This document shows positions 9,652 through 20,710 of a DNA stretch of 64,000 bases, in pieces. Location of the stretch: NCBI GenBank assembly GCA_002786025.1, contig NHNW01000022.1, positions 372,001 through 436,000 of the forward strand. The letters run 5' to 3'. Positions within the stretch are counted from its first letter, which is position 1. Every line of letters begins with the position of its first letter. This stretch comes from Zasmidium citrigriseum. Lineage: Eukaryota; Ascomycota; Dothideomycetes; Mycosphaerellales; Mycosphaerellaceae. A program made the translations under genes and the position numbers. The notes below the pieces were generated by a model. That model had not been told where the DNA came from. It saw only the letters and a list, made by a program, of their open reading frames with translations, and did not search any database.

Positions 9652-12600
9652 ATGTCCACGCCAAGCGAAGGCTGGATCGCGGGCAGCATCGATGGCATGC
9701 CCGAAGATGAGCTCATCAAGGAAGTTGGAGCTAAGCTGGATGATATTGACTGCGGAGGCTCATTCGCTGTGAATGCCTCCGCAACAGGCCAGATCAATCC
9801 AGGCCTACACGTGAACGGCCTCGGCAGATTTGGATCTCCCTTGTATGCCCACGATATACAACTTCTCAAGCAGGCATGTCGACAGTCGCCCTTCGGCAAA
9901 GGCGAGCAGACCATTGTCGACACCGCCGTTCGTAACACATGGGAGATCGATGCCGACCAGATCAGCTTCACTCACCCAGATTGGAAACAACACGAACATT
10001 CTATCCTCGAATCGATCTGTTCGAACCTTGGTATCTCTGGAGGAGCCGATCATGTCCAAGCAGAGCTCTACAAACTGCTCATCTACGAGGAAGGCGCCTA
10101 TTTCAAGCCCCACAGAGACTCCGAAAAGACAAGTGGAATGTTTGCTACGATGATCGTCTGTCTACCAAGCGCCCACCAAGGTGGTGATGTCATTGTGTCT
10201 TTTGGCAATGAGACCAGGACTCTATCGACTTCGGTCCATGCCGAGTGGAACACTTCATGCCTGGCTTGGTATGCAGATGTTTTGCACGAAGTATGCCCTG
10301 TGCGAAGTGGCACTCGGGTCGTTCTGACGTACAACCTCTTGTACAAAGGTCAACTAGAACTTCCAAATCCGTTGAAGCTAGAAGAGGAGAAGGTCGAGCT
10401 CCGAGATTCGCTGAGGCGATGGAGAGATCACACGTCGCAAGATGGCCTGACCGGCTATGCTGCCTATCCATTCGAACACGAGTATTCCGAAGCTAATCTA
10501 CGACTTGCTCATCTGAAAAGAAGGGACAAGGCACGTGCCATCTGCGCTTCGCAACTTGCCGAGGAACTAGGGTTGCATTGCTGTCTTGGTCTTATTAGCA
10601 AGACCACGACGAGTCAAGGTTACGGCTGGGATGATGAGGAAGAAGACGAGGATGAAGATATTGACTGTAAGGTCTTCGACTTCGACGGGCGAGTGGTGAT
10701 GCAGACTTTGGACATACCCAAGACCGCCCTTGCAACGGAAGAACCATGGTCGAAGGGCTCCTACAAAGAAGAAGACGAGGGCTGGACAGGCAACGCAGGA
10801 GCTGAGACTACTTATTGGTAAGTATACACCTCTTCAAAATAGCTGTCTGGGTGCCCTGCTGACGTAGCTGCGGCAGGTATCAAGACTGCGTGCGTATGGC
10901 TTGACATTGCCGGAGACGTTCTGCTGCTGACATGTTCAGGTATTATTGCTCATGCCAAAGACACGCTGGTTCGATCTTCTGATGAGCGACTTGTCCTCTT
11001 TCGAGAGCAAGAAGCAAGTCATTTTGACCCAATTCGACAAAGTGCAAGCGAACACGAGCGACGCAATGGATCTCGGCATCGTGGAGCGTTTGCTCTGCAA
11101 GTTCTTCAAAGCAGACCCCACAAGGCCGTCGTGGGGTGTGGCCACCCACCATGAGGCATTCCTCCAGGACCTCATTGACAAAAGCTTCCAACTTGGTCTC
11201 AAGCGGGAGTTAGCCCTTGCACTGCATGGCGCAAGCCCAAAGATTGCAGCTCTTCTTGTCAGCCGTGCCCAGTTGCTTGTCCCGTCACTAGGTTTTGACG
11301 TGATACGCCCCTGGTAAAGAAGTCTCAATGCACTCCGGAGAACCTTGCCATGCTAACTTTTGCTAGTTTGGAGGCCGCATTGCGAGAGTGCGAAGGGATT
11401 CAGAGTCGGATGCAGCTTCTTCGAGTATTCCAAGGCGGATTGTCTGAACAGTCGGCTGCAGAGCTTGCCGGCTGGAAAAAAGATCAGATCGCCAGTTTCC
11501 TGACAATGCCGCTGGGCCGCGTGGAGACGGCTGTTCCGACGCTGAAAGCCATGACACTTGCTACCGCGGACATGAATTGGATCAATCTGAAGTATGCACC
11601 TGACTGCGATACGCGATTGAAGGTTGCTGACTCTCTTTGCTAGGCTGTTGCCTCCCCTGATGCAAAGGGTGGACGATGCCAAACTCATCTTCCACTTCGC
11701 TAGCGACCTATTGACTCGATCCAGTGTGAGCCAATCCGAGCTTCAGAAAGCTGCTACGGTATACGAGAAGCTATTGCCCACCATCGTGGCTGGAATTGCC
11801 TATCCTCCACATGATACGCAGCCCGTTGGATACTGGGCCGACCCAAGGCGCGAACAAAGCAATGATCGGTTCCATACGGACGATTTGAACAGACTTCTAG
11901 GCGACATTTTGACAATGCGCCGTATGGAATTGCTGCCGGCAGCGATGCATTACATATCCATCCTTTTCGAAAGGCTTAAAGATGTGGCCGCGTCGATGAA
12001 CACTTCAAGTGTCAACTCTGTCCTCATACCATACCTGCGGAACACCTCGCAGTTGATGTCGTCGCACGGCATACCATACACGGATCCCGTTCTCCGGGAG
12101 CTCTTCATGAGTATCTTTCACAACGTTGTCTATCGCCATATCGGAGGTGAGCCTATGCCAGGAAAGTTGCACAGGTCTCCGCGAGGCTGTCGGCAATGCC
12201 AGTACTGCAATCACCTAGATGCCTTTCTTCAATCTTCGATCGAGAGGAGTACATCCGTCACCGTGCGCTACAAGAAAGACATTTCCCATTTGAACCAACT
12301 CTTTGCGAGGAAATATGGTCGCTACTCCTATGGAAAAGACCTCGACAACATCAACGCAACGGCACGACAGTACACTTTCACAATCGAGAAAGTGGATAAC
12401 ACTTTTCCCCGCGAACATGGCAGTTGGCACGCGAGGCTCATCGAGGCAGGCAACCTCATGCACAGCACCGCACCAAGCAATGCTTTAAGACAGCTTCTTG
12501 GAGAACGTTACGATGAGCTCGCCAATATGCACGGCGTGATCCTTGCCCGCGGTGCAGATGGCAATATCCTTACGCCGGTGATCTATCGAAGCCAGTTGCC

Positions 12601-12769
12601 CTCAGCGACAGCTCCACCTACCGAAAATCAAGTAGCATCTTCCAGCACGGTCGAACCAGGGCCTTCGACTGGGAACACCCGGAAGCGGACGAATGCTACG
12701 GAGGAGCAGGAAAATGTTGAGCCGAGCGCCAAACGAGTTCAGGTAATCGACTTATCTGAGTCGCCATGA
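9652..12769 (+). CDS. 2OG-Fe(II) oxygenase with long C-terminal region
   Basis: Five exons: 9652-10817, 10877-10889 (13 nt), 10940-11313, 11367-11591 and 11644-12769, with GT-AG introns of 59, 50, 53 and 52 bp. All phases close, giving 967 aa. The N-terminal part is a prolyl-4-hydroxylase-like Fe2OG domain: iron ligands H154 and D156 in KPHRDSEK, distal H212 in DVLHEV and the 2-oxoglutarate Arg222 in SGTRVVLTYNL. An acidic stretch (WDDEEEDEDED) comes near residue 325. The later exons encode a mostly helical region of unknown fold, including a CRQCQYC motif, and end in a basic, nuclear-signal-like tail (RKRTN...AKRVQ). Fungal proteins of this layout are common but uncharacterised; substrate unknown. 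Exon 2 is needed to write WYQDC at the junction. Confidence 0.8.
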
Positions 12770-12918
12770 TGAAAGCTAACACGCTTTTCTACCCTACGTT
12801 GGCCAACCTCTTCTGTCAACCCAACAACGCCATCCTTCCCAATGCAAATCTAGTGTTCTCTCACAAACTCTTCTCTTCTCCATCGACCATTCCTACACAC
12901 GTCGCCTCATTCGCGCCA

Positions 12919-15552
12919 TCAAACTTGGGGAGGCGGCATCATCTTATGAGACTGGATAGACGGTTCGCCGTCCAAGAGAGGCTTCAACTCTCGGCTTGCA
13001 AGAATGGCCTCAAAATTCTCATCAGAGCCCTGAGGGTCATAGATCTCGATGGTCTTGCGGAGAGGACCGACCGCGGCGGTCGGAAAGCGCTTCTGAAAAG
13101 CCTCGACGGCAGGCTCCAGATCCGGCTGTGGGGGAAAGTGTGGGCGTAGAGCTTTCGGGATGCGGCCGCTGGACTGGTTGAATGCCGCGACGGAGAATTT
13201 CTTCGAGTTATCTCCCTCGGCGAGAGTCTCCTCTAGCACTTTGGCGGCCCTGGCGAAGTGGGTGTATCGCAAAGACTTCGATTGGCTTTGAGCATCCGCC
13301 GCTTCTTTCAGCAGGAAGTGTGTGATCTCATAGAAACTCTTCATGTTGTGACTCTGGTAGAAGTCTTCATGCTTGCCGGCGAATGCTATTGTGAACATCT
13401 TGAAGAGTGTGCCTTTGCAGAAGCATGAGAAGGTGGTGTAGTCGAAGTTGAGGCGTGGCTCGTCGGCGATCAACTCTTTCTTGAGGGTGGAAAGCAACTG
13501 TGATGGGCTGAACTTTTGCTGCTTGTTATTTCTGGTCTTTGCTTTGCCCCGCGAAGCAGAGACCGAGTCCTCGGTGAAGGCAGTCAGGACGACATCGCAG
13601 ATGTCAATCCTTGAGAATCCCTGGTCCTTGGCGGCATGGTGACGTTCACTGAAAGCTCTCCGTAGTCGACTTTCAGCCGGAGTCAGCAGTTTGCTCTTCT
13701 TCTGCGCCGTGGAGTAGCTTGGAGGTCCTGAAAGCGAAGACAGTTCTGCTCCCATGTCCAGCAAGAAGTGGTTCACCATTGCATAGGCGTTGGAATTTGG
13801 CTTGGTCTTGGTAATGAAAGGCTTCTGTGAGCTGTGATTTGCGATGACAATGTCAATGTCGCGCCATTCTGTCTGCACGAGACCATACTGACGAGCGTAT
13901 TTGTAAAAATGAGCGATGCAAAGTACGGCCCATTGGTCGTTTGCCACGCCAACACCAAGGTCGTGCAGCCGCGTCTTCAGAATTTGCTGCATGTCACCAG
14001 CGCAGTGTGGAAAGGCAGACATTGCAGGAGATACCTGCTTGTCCGAGTGACACTTGAGCTTCTCACTCATGCTCATGCTCCGATACTGGACAGGATCGTC
14101 AGACTTGCGGCCGCTGTCGATGGCTGCTTTGATGCTGGAGGCCAGTCGCGGAACTGCTTGAAGTTCCAGACGCTTCTGAAGGGACGCTGTGTTCCATGTC
14201 TTGTTGTCATCAAGAAATTTGAAGAGCCCACAGACCACGTCTTGGATGTGAGCGGTGCACTGCAGGACTGCTTCCAGAGCACAGGTCGGGTTTGTTTGCG
14301 TGATCTCGGCAATGTCCATGCAAATGGCAGTAGCAAAGACTAGCCACATCGGAGCTTGTGGTATGGCCGGAGGTGGAGAACCAGGCGTGCAGGTCAATTC
14401 GCAAAGTCCGTCAACTATTTGTGTGCCATGGGGTGGTAAGGTCTGTGCTCCAGGTGGCAAGGGCAGAGAAAGTGAGGTGAGGTCTCGGATCATTGAGAAC
14501 AGTGGCTTCTCAAGAATCGTGACGGGACGGGGGCATGGTACGTCGCTGATGCGTGTCTCCAAAACCGCATGAGTTGTCTTTGGAATCTTCCTGCTGAATT
14601 TGTCAGATGCTGTAGCGTATGCACGAAGCTGCATGGCTGCGCTCAAGCAGAGAAGGTCAGGCGTATTGGCTTTGGCAGGCGGCAGCTTGGCGGCATTGGC
14701 ATTTCGCATCGGGAACATGTAGAGCACGTTGCGGTTGATGATCGAGCAAAGTCCTAGGTAGGTCGCTATGTCGGCCCAGTCATCCAGATCAGGATGAGAC
14801 TGGACAAAGACATCGTGAGCACGCCGTAGCATACCCATGGCGCATTCTGTCGTTGCTCCTGCAATGCAGAGGCTGATGTCTCCGGCGCAGTATTCGAGCC
14901 ACAGCTGCCGAATGAATTTACGGGTCTCATTGGCATCCTCCAGGTAGCACCAGAGAGCGAAGGCTTCAGCTTTGGCATCGTCTTCGAAGTCGTCAATGAC
15001 AAAGTCTTTTGGCGGCGCATTTGAGGTTCGAGCCTGTCCGAGTGGGGTCTCAGATGGCTCTTCGACCTCCAGACACTCAAACAGGTTGGTCAAGTCATCC
15101 TTCTCTTTCCTTGGCTTATGTTTGTTGCTGTTCGACGGGGCTGCGGTCTCGATGACCCCATCGGCGGAGTTGAGGATATCGTAGATCTTTTGCAGCGTCT
15201 TGATGAAAAAGGCATGTCTGTCATTGTCAGCTTTGAAGCTCTTCTGCGATACATACCAATCGGCACTAGCCTGGCGTAAGCTGATCACGTCCTTCAGCAC
15301 AACGAGAATGTCGGATGGGATCTGAATGGTAGGCTTGGACGTTGTGATGATCTCTGCAAGGTTGAGGAGCTCGCTGGTCTTGACCCGCACGACCTTGGCG
15401 GCCTTCGAGTCGAGTTGGAGGCATTCGATGTATGCCGTGAGGTCGCATGCGAAACTCGCAGTCTTTACGAGCCATTGCACGACTTTCTTCGTCCCCGCCT
15501 TGTATCGCAGATAGCGATCCACAATCGGACTCAGCGATGCCTCGGTCGGCAT
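12919..15552 (-). CDS. DUF6604 domain protein, 877 aa
   Basis: A single uninterrupted frame of 877 codons. The N-terminus (SPIVDRYLRYKAGTKKVVQWLV, about residues 7-28) is the hallmark of the fungal DUF6604 family, where a helical domain of about 250 residues opens the protein. A basic linker (NKHKPRKEKDD) separates it from a long helical remainder with no known domain. No signal peptide or membrane helix. Function unknown. It converges with the oxygenase gene, whose stop is about 150 bp away, so their 3' UTRs probably overlap. Confidence 0.82.
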   Translation of the reverse strand: MPTEASLSPIVDRYLRYKAGTKKVVQWLVKTASFACDLTAYIECLQLDSKAAKVVRVKTSELLNLAEIITTSKPTIQIPSDILVVLKDVISLRQASADWYVSQKSFKADNDRHAFFIKTLQKIYDILNSADGVIETAAPSNSNKHKPRKEKDDLTNLFECLEVEEPSETPLGQARTSNAPPKDFVIDDFEDDAKAEAFALWCYLEDANETRKFIRQLWLEYCAGDISLCIAGATTECAMGMLRRAHDVFVQSHPDLDDWADIATYLGLCSIINRNVLYMFPMRNANAAKLPPAKANTPDLLCLSAAMQLRAYATASDKFSRKIPKTTHAVLETRISDVPCPRPVTILEKPLFSMIRDLTSLSLPLPPGAQTLPPHGTQIVDGLCELTCTPGSPPPAIPQAPMWLVFATAICMDIAEITQTNPTCALEAVLQCTAHIQDVVCGLFKFLDDNKTWNTASLQKRLELQAVPRLASSIKAAIDSGRKSDDPVQYRSMSMSEKLKCHSDKQVSPAMSAFPHCAGDMQQILKTRLHDLGVGVANDQWAVLCIAHFYKYARQYGLVQTEWRDIDIVIANHSSQKPFITKTKPNSNAYAMVNHFLLDMGAELSSLSGPPSYSTAQKKSKLLTPAESRLRRAFSERHHAAKDQGFSRIDICDVVLTAFTEDSVSASRGKAKTRNNKQQKFSPSQLLSTLKKELIADEPRLNFDYTTFSCFCKGTLFKMFTIAFAGKHEDFYQSHNMKSFYEITHFLLKEAADAQSQSKSLRYTHFARAAKVLEETLAEGDNSKKFSVAAFNQSSGRIPKALRPHFPPQPDLEPAVEAFQKRFPTAAVGPLRKTIEIYDPQGSDENFEAILASRELKPLLDGEPSIQSHKMMPPPQV

Positions 15553-16739
15553 GGCGGCTGGTGGGGATCGAGGTGTCTGGCAGTGGTGGTCGGTGGATGG
15601 AAGAAGTCAGCGGAGCATCAGAAGTTCCAGCTTTGGAGAGCGTCGCTCGGCCAAAGCGAGTGAATGGAAGCAGGCAGAAAGACTTGGCATTGAGGTTGTT
15701 TGCTTCGGCACTGCCAAGGCGAAAGCTTTTAGGGCGGGCGCTTTCAACTGAGGGAGTTGTCACTTGCTTCAGACATCTGGTCGGTACGACTCTCCGTTCT
15801 CATCTTCGGCTCAAAATGGTCTGTCTATCAGTATGGTCCCATAGTCAGATGATGATGTCTCGAGAAGACAGTCTACTCGCCAAAATTTCATCTGCCACAT
15901 CGTTGTCGCGTACCAATCGCTGACAACAACACTCTTGAGGCGTGGCACAATCGAGTTTTTAGTCTTTATAGGTGGCTTCTGTTCCTATGGTCTGAAAGAA
16001 TGCGTTGCGACGAACCCAAGATAGCTGCAGAGTGGATGCATCTTACCGTCCACCAGGCGGGATGCAGCACTTCCAGCATTAGCCGATGGCATAAGAGGTA
16101 ATTCCAGTTGCTTGATCGATGGCGTTTCGGTCTGGTGACTTTCATAATACATGGGAATGGCCTCGTTTCGTGGAGATGGTGAAGCAGACTTGGGCGGTTG
16201 CAGTGAAAGAAGAGGTGAGGTCGGATGAATGATTGCCGAGCCGAGCCGGCATCTGTCGGGCCGAACACCTTGCCGACAAGGCCCCCCTTTCCCTCTCAGA
16301 CACACAACTGAGCCGGCAACATCACGATGCCATCTCGCTGTCTTCAGCAGCATTGAACCACCGTCGCATATCCTCAGATGGGCCTCTCCATGGTGCAACG
16401 ACGTTCTTTCCATCCCGACCCAAAGGCATGTCGAAGATAAGCTTCCAGTGGACGGCCTGTGCCACATTTTGCGGGAGACTTGCGAACAAGATGGGCTCCG
16501 ATCGCTCATGGACTCCAAAGGTCGAGCTGTGAAGATGGGCCCGTCACTTTCCGACGCCATAGCCCTCTTGGAAGGAGTTGAACCCATGGGACGCCTGATC
16601 TGCATCGATCTTGACCCAAGAGGCAACCCGCTAGCCATGTACGTCACTCAGTGTGACCTCAGGTCGTCAAGAACCAAAATATAATCCCTTCCTTCATCCC
16701 ACTTCACAGTCCCGCCACAAATGCAAGGACTGTATAACC
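15553..16739. other. Divergent promoter region, 1.2 kb
   Basis: Lies between two divergently transcribed genes. Long frames are open on both strands around 15985-16684, probably by composition. A plus-strand stretch near 16440-16640 looks faintly coding (residues like HILRETCEQDGLRSLM), but no start or splice site ties it to a gene. Confidence 0.4.
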
Positions 16740-17651
16740 ATGGCTGCCCTAACTATCACACAAGACGAACTGCACGCTCGCATGCAGGCAGCTGGATGCT
16801 CTCCAGACCAGATCGCCGCCGTTCTCAAAAGCCCAATACCATCGCAACAACCGGCCGAACCAGCCCCGCCACCATACACACATCGGGATAGATTTGGCAG
16901 ACATGGAGCGCCTACACCTGCCGAACAACTGAACGTCTCGTACTACAGGCAGCCTTTCGAGAACATGCCGAAAATAACATTCAAGGCTCATTTTGGCCAG
17001 GGCGACAGCAAGAAGTACCGCCAGAACATAGTCCTCGACGGCCTCACGAAGTCCCAAGCGGCATGGACTGTGGAGTTTGTTCAAAAGACCGGCTTCAGTA
17101 AGGAACCGAACATGCGCATGTTTCGACAGGACGACAATGGCAATTCACACCAAGTCTGCGAATGCGTTTTCCACCATCGCATGAATCAGAACGTCGACAT
17201 CAAGCATCCTTGGTATACCTGGCAGGAGGGGTGGAATCCTCAAACCGAGGTTTGGAATTCTGACACCGGCTTCTTGGACGAGACTTGGATGCGATGGGAA
17301 TACGATGTCGAGGATTCACGATTCCCGAGATGTGCAGTACTGGTATGCAAGACGGTGGAGAAGATTGGACGAGGCGTACTGAATGAGCCCCGTCGACTGG
17401 AGGTGTGCCGAGTGATTTTGCCTTGTGATGAGGGCCCGGGCACCGTCGAGCTTCCGGAGGGGTTGTGGAAGAAAGCTAAAGAGGAGCAGTTTGATGAAAT
17501 GATGAGCAATGCGATGATCAACTATTGGCGACGACAGATGGGATGGCACACGAAGCCTCAGAGAAGCTCGGGCGGCGGAACTGACACGAGTGGTATTGCG
17601 TCAGTGAATGCCTCGGTCGGGGCTGCCGCGGCCAGCACGAGTTATTGCTGA
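16740..17651 (+). CDS. Hypothetical protein, 303 aa
   Basis: A single-exon frame. I choose the ATG at 16740 (MAALTITQDELHARM) because the 29 codons upstream read as non-coding and an AT-rich leader precedes it. The N-terminus looks like a short UBA-like helical segment (ELHARMQAAGCSPDQIAAVL), followed by a proline-rich linker and a globular part rich in Trp (HPWYTWQEGWNPQTEVWNSD) with several cysteines, ending in a low-complexity Gly/Ser/Ala tail. No signal peptide or membrane segment. Family not recognised. Confidence 0.65.
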   Translation: MAALTITQDELHARMQAAGCSPDQIAAVLKSPIPSQQPAEPAPPPYTHRDRFGRHGAPTPAEQLNVSYYRQPFENMPKITFKAHFGQGDSKKYRQNIVLDGLTKSQAAWTVEFVQKTGFSKEPNMRMFRQDDNGNSHQVCECVFHHRMNQNVDIKHPWYTWQEGWNPQTEVWNSDTGFLDETWMRWEYDVEDSRFPRCAVLVCKTVEKIGRGVLNEPRRLEVCRVILPCDEGPGTVELPEGLWKKAKEEQFDEMMSNAMINYWRRQMGWHTKPQRSSGGGTDTSGIASVNASVGAAAASTSYC

Positions 17652-18079
17652 GCGCGTGGACTTGGTGGCAGGATTTGTGAGCGTTACAGAACATCTTCTG
17701 CTTCATGCCATCTCAGCGACTTTGCACTGGATTCTTTTGGCTCTGGACGATTCGAAACGACCTCTGAATCATGTGGTCTAAGCTATAAAACAGCACATGA
17801 GTTCACCCAACGGGTTGAGCTCGAGCACGAGTGCAGAACTTGTACATATGACATCACTTGATCACAATCGCCATATTATCAGCCATGAAAATATCATATC
17901 AGAAGCCAGAAGCAAACATCGCAACCCTAAATCATATTATCTATTCTGATCTTCCTCTCCAAATCAGTGATCTCCCTCTGCACTCCGATACACCTCAACC
18001 ACCGCTGCTTTGATCGAACGACAGGACAGCATCACGAACTACCACTACAATAACCAACTACACGAAGCAAGTCGACAGT
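17652..18079. promoter_or_regulatory. Intergenic with TATA-like element
   Basis: Between two genes on the plus strand. A good TATA-like sequence (gctataaaacagc) lies at about 17782-17794, roughly 290 bp before the next start codon, so the downstream gene may have a long 5' UTR or leader intron. AT-rich sequence follows at 17880-17950. Confidence 0.4.
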
Positions 18080-19302
18080 ATGGCGGTCCATCCCAGGCTC
18101 GTCCGAGTCATACCAACACTATGTCTGCTGGTCCTTGGAATGGCCTTCATGCTTGCAACGCGAAACTCCTGGTATCCATCTTCAGAAGTCGCAAAGTCGT
18201 CATCCGTGGATTCCGACCCCGTCCTGGAAGGCCGGTCAGACGATGGCCTCGATTCCAATATCACCCGTCGGGCTATGCTGCCATACCCAATGGCCATTAC
18301 CAAAGGTCGAGACTTCATCTGCGCCATGGAGCAGTCTCACGAGGCAACCCCCCGTTTCGTGCAGCAATCAGAATGGCTCAATCCGGCTGATCTCGGCAAG
18401 TACGGCTGGAACGTTATCCTGAAGAATGGTCTCTCAGGCTATGAGGGCTTGGAGGCTGCGTTTGACGATCTTGGTATCTCTTTGGACCAAGCACACTGGA
18501 AGAACGTCGACGAGAACCACATTTATCATACCGAGGAGGACGGTACCATCTATCCTGTTTCGTATGGAAATTACGTGACATTGTGAGTCGCTCTGGGATT
18601 GAACCTGAATATTGAAGTCACTGACATTACCTCCACAGGCTCAATACCTACACACCTACCATTGTCGCGAAGGTGAGCTGGAGTGTCCAGCACACAGGGC
18701 TGAGCAGATGAGTAAGCTTCGAAAAAACCACATTGAAATCATGATCAGCACTGACAATGTTGCAGGGGTACGACTCGGGGGAAACAGACAGTTGCCTCCT
18801 CTGCAGAAATGGAGCGATCTTACCTACCTGGCCTGGCAGGGACTGACAGCTGACTCCCTCGATGTAAGAGCAAAACTCGAGCACCTCTTCCAGTACCAAG
18901 TCGCCAATCATGAGACTATGAACATCTTTCGCAGAGCGCACCAAGGTGGCGTACTCAGAAACATGCAGGAAAATCCGCCCGATGTAAGCAACATCATGTA
19001 CTTGCGCAGCCTGATCAATCTGCTGACAAAAACCGCAGTGGCCCGGATGGCAATTTACGCCAGAGGACAACTACGATGCTTTCAAGAGCGTTCTCACTGC
19101 TCCAAATGTTTATGGTACTGTCTACCTTCTGGCTTCGCACAAGGCCGACGACCAGCTGAAGGTCAAGACGATTGATCGTATGAATGCTTTCAACTGTCCC
19201 TCGACCATGCCGGGTGGATTGGTAAGACCCCGGTGGTGTCTATACTTGCATGTTGCGGAGGTGGAAGTCGAGGATGGGTCGGAAGATGAGGGTGGTGGAT
19301 AA
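18080..19302 (+). CDS. Hypothetical membrane-anchored protein, four exons
   Basis: Exons 18080-18582, 18639-18672, 18792-18983 and 19039-19302 give about 330 aa. Introns 1 (56 bp) and 3 (55 bp) are clear GT-AG. Intron 2 (18673-18791, 119 bp) is unusually long: the nearer acceptor at 18765 (TTGCAG) leads to a stop, and only the acceptor at 18791 keeps the frame, so a frameshift is possible. A signal anchor is seen at residues 9-26. The C-terminal blocks PPLQKWSDLTYLAWQ, NPPDWPGWQFTPED, and TAPNVYGTVYLLASHKAD match a widespread but uncharacterised fungal family that I recall only by pattern. Function unknown. Confidence 0.6.
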
Positions 19303-19571
19303 AGCGAAGACGGTACTCATAGATGTCCGATGATATCTAGTAAGCACGAAGATTGGGCGTTGTTGGAGCAATTTCCCGTAAACTAGAACTCAAGAGCCAG
19401 CTTCGGCTTCTTCGTCAATCGATACACTCTGTATCGGATACATTGAGATCGCTTCAATGGAACTTTGATCGGAAGTTGACGAAGTCGTCGCAGTCAGACC
19501 AGAAAGGCAATATCATGCAGTTGGAAAGTGTCTGCTAGGAAGATATGGCTGGCATTAGGAAGGCTTGACTC

Positions 19572-20499
19572 TCAGCCTGCTAGTTCCGATGGCCTTTGAT
19601 CAAGATTGGAAAGTTCCACGAGCGGTCGTACACTGTTCAGCTCAGATATCTCAGGCCTCTTGCTCTGAGTCTCCAGTTCCGACTTTCGGTCTCCCTTTGA
19701 AGGTTGTATCATATCTCCAGACGACACTTGCTCCTTGCTTTGTTCTGTCGACGCTTCTGCCTTGTTCTTGCTCTTTCGCCGCAGGAAGTAGATGATTGCT
19801 GCAATGAGTAGAACCGCTCCGGCAACTCCTCCAACCGTTCCACCTGCTATGGCTCCAACATTGCTGGATCCGCCGCCAGATGAAGATGTCGAACTCGTCG
19901 CTGTCGATGCAGTCGTCGATGAAATCACCAAAAGATCTGTCAGAACCTTGCACAAGCATACCGAGATCGAGAAGACTCACCGTAGAAAGTCTCAAACTCG
20001 ACGTCACTGTCGCCGTACAACTTCCACCGGTCGCAGCCGGAACAGTATTCGTCGCCCCCAGCGTCAAAGCCGTCGATATCCCCAAGCCGGCGACCTGATC
20101 CACCCTCAGAACAATCTGTTCCGCGCCTCCAATCGTAAAGTTATCTTGCGCGCAAGTGCTATCAAAGCATGCCCAAGAATGTGGGCGGTTGTATCCACAG
20201 AGTGTCAAGGGCCATCCACCGCCCGAGTTCACGTCGGGGCAGACTTTGTTGCAAGGGGCTCCCCATGAGGGATCTGTGCAGCTTCCACGACCGTAGACTC
20301 CTCCGGAAATGCAGAGGCCGTTGTCGAGGCAGAAGTCTGTGGGTCCGCAGCAGGCCGAGATAGCTGCCGAGGAGTCGCAGGGGACGTCGTCTGATGCTAC
20401 TGTTGCGCCGTCGGCGTAGTAGCAGGTCGCTGCGACTTGGAAGGCGAAAAGGAGGGTGAGGAGGATCGTGATGTATGGACGGGTATTTTGTGGAGCCAT
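19572..20499 (-). CDS. Single-pass membrane protein, Cys-rich ectodomain
   Basis: The first exon runs from 20499 to about 19981: a signal peptide, then a cysteine-rich ectodomain (CYYADG, PCDSSAAISACCGPTDFCLDNGLC, PCNKVCPD) ending in SCTATVTSS. A second exon, about 19946 or 19936 to 19572, carries a Ser/Thr linker, the membrane helix GAVLLIAAIIYFL with basic stop-transfer RRKSKNK and a cytoplasmic tail. This is the layout of fungal Mid2/Wsc-like surface proteins. The junction is unresolved: the obvious donor at 19980 and the CAG acceptor at 19937 are out of phase; an in-phase intron would be only 34 bp, or would need a weak donor (GTGACG) for 61 bp. A related orphan C-terminal exon lies at 51.95 kb. 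Confidence 0.65.
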
Positions 20500-20536
20500 T
20501 TATCGTTCCATGGGTGAGGTTCGATGGCGAAGGAAA

Positions 20537-20565
20537 CTCTTGAAGACTCTGGAGAGTCTCAAGAG
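20537..20565. repeat. Inverted repeat, 14/13-nt arms
   Basis: Left arm ctcttgaagactct (20537-20550) and right arm agagtctcaagag (20553-20565) pair over 13 bp with one bulged base and a 2-nt loop. It lies about 40 bp upstream of the membrane-protein start codon, in its promoter or 5' UTR. Confidence 0.75.
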
Positions 20566-20710
20566 ATTGGACTGATGGGTTGACTATTGGGAACCGCGAG
20601 GCAGGGCCATCTGCGGCTGTGTCTTGGCTGTGAATAACCTACCTCGATTTCGTCTTGATCGCTGCTCTGTTTTATGACCTTCCTGTCGAAGAGAAGATCG
20701 TCGAATCCTT

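Noticed and set aside
14255..14572. Plus-strand frames opposite the DUF6604 gene
   Set aside because: Shadows of a clear 877-codon frame with a recognised N-terminal domain.
15985..16647. 220-codon minus-strand frame
   Set aside because: No domain or start context, overlapped by similarly long plus-strand frames; probably open by composition.
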